Assembly: GCA_044348345.1 (NCBI GenBank)
Contig: JBIKSZ010000227.1
Span: 1 to 5,872 of the forward strand
Source: Falsiroseomonas sp044348345
GTDB taxonomy: Bacteria > Pseudomonadota > Alphaproteobacteria > Acetobacterales > Acetobacteraceae
DNA: 5,872 nucleotides
Reading direction: 5' to 3'
The position numbers were made by a program, and so were the translations under genes. Positions 4,945-5,872 of the stretch are shown here, piece by piece. The notes below the pieces were generated by a model. It made no database searches, had not been told where the DNA came from, and saw only the letters and a program-made list of their open reading frames with translations. Position 1 is the first letter of the stretch; each line of letters opens with the position of its first letter.

Positions 4945-5872
4945 ATGCCCGCCACGCACCGGATTGCCGCGACACCTGAGACGGTCCGCTTCGGCGCCTT
5001 CGATGCCGCCTTCCCGCCCGTCGCGACGGTGGCCAGCGGCGACCTTGTTGTTCTGGAATGCGTCTCCGGCGCGAAGGAGATCATGCCCGCGCCTGAATCG
5101 GGGCTGAAGGTGCCGCCCGCCCTGGCCGCCATCCACGCCGCCGACCCGCCGCGCATGGGGCCGCACATCATCACCGGCCCCGTCGCCGTCCAGGGCGCCG
5201 AGCCCGGCGATGTGCTGCGCGTGGACATCGAGAAGATCGAGCTCGGCAATGATTGGGGCTTCTGCGGTTTTCGGCCGCTCTTCGGCACGCTGCCGGAGGA
5301 TTTCCCCTATGCGCGCATGCTGCACATCCCGGTGGACAAGCAGGCCATGACCTGCACGGTGCCCGTCGGCCCCGGCGTGACGCTGCCGCTCAGCCCCTTC
5401 TTCGGCGTGATGGGCGTCGCCCCGCCGCGCGAATGGGGCCGGCTGTCCACGAAGGAGCCCCGCGCGCATGGCGGCAACCTCGACAACAAGGAGGTCGGGG
5501 AGGGCGCGACGCTCTGGCTGCCGGTGCATGTAGCGGGTGCGATGTTCTCGGCCGGTGACGGTCATGGCGTGCAGGGCGATGGCGAGGTCTGCATCAACGC
5601 GCTTGAGATGTGCCTGACCGGCCATTTCCGCCTGAGCCTCGAGAAGGGCGGCGGCGCGGCCGACCCGGCGCTGCGCTTTCCGCGCGCCGAGACGAAGACC
5701 CACTACATCTCGATGGGCATGCACGAGGATCTAGACCTCGCCATGAAGCAGGCGCTGCGGGAGATGATCGCCTTCATCGTGGCGCGGATGAATGTCAGCC
5801 CTGCGGATGCCTATCAGCTCTGCTCGCTCGCGGTGGATTTCCGCGTGACGCAGACGGTGAATGGCGAAAAGG
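4945..5872 (+). CDS. Acetamidase/formamidase family amidase (partial at right edge)
   Basis: Members of this family hydrolyse short aliphatic amides such as formamide or acetamide to the acid and ammonia in the cytosol, supplying nitrogen. The frame is open from ATG 4945 to the window end, 309 residues. Family landmarks are GPHIITGPVAVQGAEPGDVL (73-92), HGGNLDNK (175-182), and the core motif SAGDGHGVQGDGEVC (202-216), which is the acidic and histidine-rich active-site segment. A conserved C-terminal stretch ending in TVNGEK just precedes the edge; relatives end about 10-15 residues later, so only the tail is missing. The ATG is the first possible start after an in-frame TGA at 4933. The 138-nt gap and the hairpin before it suggest a unit separate from corA. 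Substrate range (formamide, acetamide or other amide) is not decidable from sequence. Confidence 0.93.
   Translation, partial: MPATHRIAATPETVRFGAFDAAFPPVATVASGDLVVLECVSGAKEIMPAPESGLKVPPALAAIHAADPPRMGPHIITGPVAVQGAEPGDVLRVDIEKIELGNDWGFCGFRPLFGTLPEDFPYARMLHIPVDKQAMTCTVPVGPGVTLPLSPFFGVMGVAPPREWGRLSTKEPRAHGGNLDNKEVGEGATLWLPVHVAGAMFSAGDGHGVQGDGEVCINALEMCLTGHFRLSLEKGGGAADPALRFPRAETKTHYISMGMHEDLDLAMKQALREMIAFIVARMNVSPADAYQLCSLAVDFRVTQTVNGEK

Noticed and set aside
4075..5724. Long 549-residue open frame on the minus strand.
   Set aside because: It lies antisense to the HERRH and amidase genes, is rich in Arg, His, Gln and Ala, and has no recognisable domain; it is a product of high-GC codon bias, and the plus-strand amidase is unmistakable.
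1..5872. CRISPR arrays, tandem repeats, tRNA genes, transposase or phage genes.
   Set aside because: No repeated unit, cloverleaf sequence or transposase-like frame was seen on either strand by eye.

Overview
The window is about 70% GC and gene-dense. All six genes read left to right, with strong G/C preference at third codon positions, Shine-Dalgarno (SD) purine tracts and 4-nt stop/start overlaps. It fits the chromosome of a high-GC alphaproteobacterium; an Acetobacteraceae-like (Roseomonas-type) host is my inference from gene content and codon use. I see no rRNA, tRNA, insertion sequence, phage gene or CRISPR array.

Layout: (1) 1-1102 is the C-terminal part of a fused TRAP-transporter permease, cut by the left edge. 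(2) 1099-2246 holds mtnB and mtnD, joined to the permease and to each other by 4-nt overlaps (GTGA, ATGA). After a 124-nt gap with a stem-loop comes mtnC (2371-3063). MtnB, MtnC and MtnD catalyse three successive steps of the methionine salvage pathway, from methylthioribulose-1-phosphate to the keto acid precursor of methionine (2-oxo-4-methylthiobutanoate) plus formate. (3) 3119-4102 encodes a CorA-type divalent-metal transporter with the YGMNF motif. (4) 4099-4806 encodes a small predicted secreted protein with an HERRH (HExxH) motif; its signal peptide is only complete if translation begins at a CTG codon overlapping the corA stop. (5) 4807-4944 is a C-rich non-coding leader with a stem-loop. 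(6) 4945 to the right edge is an acetamidase/formamidase family amidase that lacks only its last residues.

The permease, mtnB and mtnD very probably share one mRNA, which suggests that the transporter imports a substrate tied to sulfur or methylthio-sugar metabolism; this is inference. corA and the HERRH protein form a second overlapping pair. The amidase is probably a separate unit. Most of the window is ordinary metabolism and transport. The less ordinary points are the transporter-salvage coupling, the CTG-start secreted HExxH protein, and an AT-rich patch of unusual codons inside mtnB.
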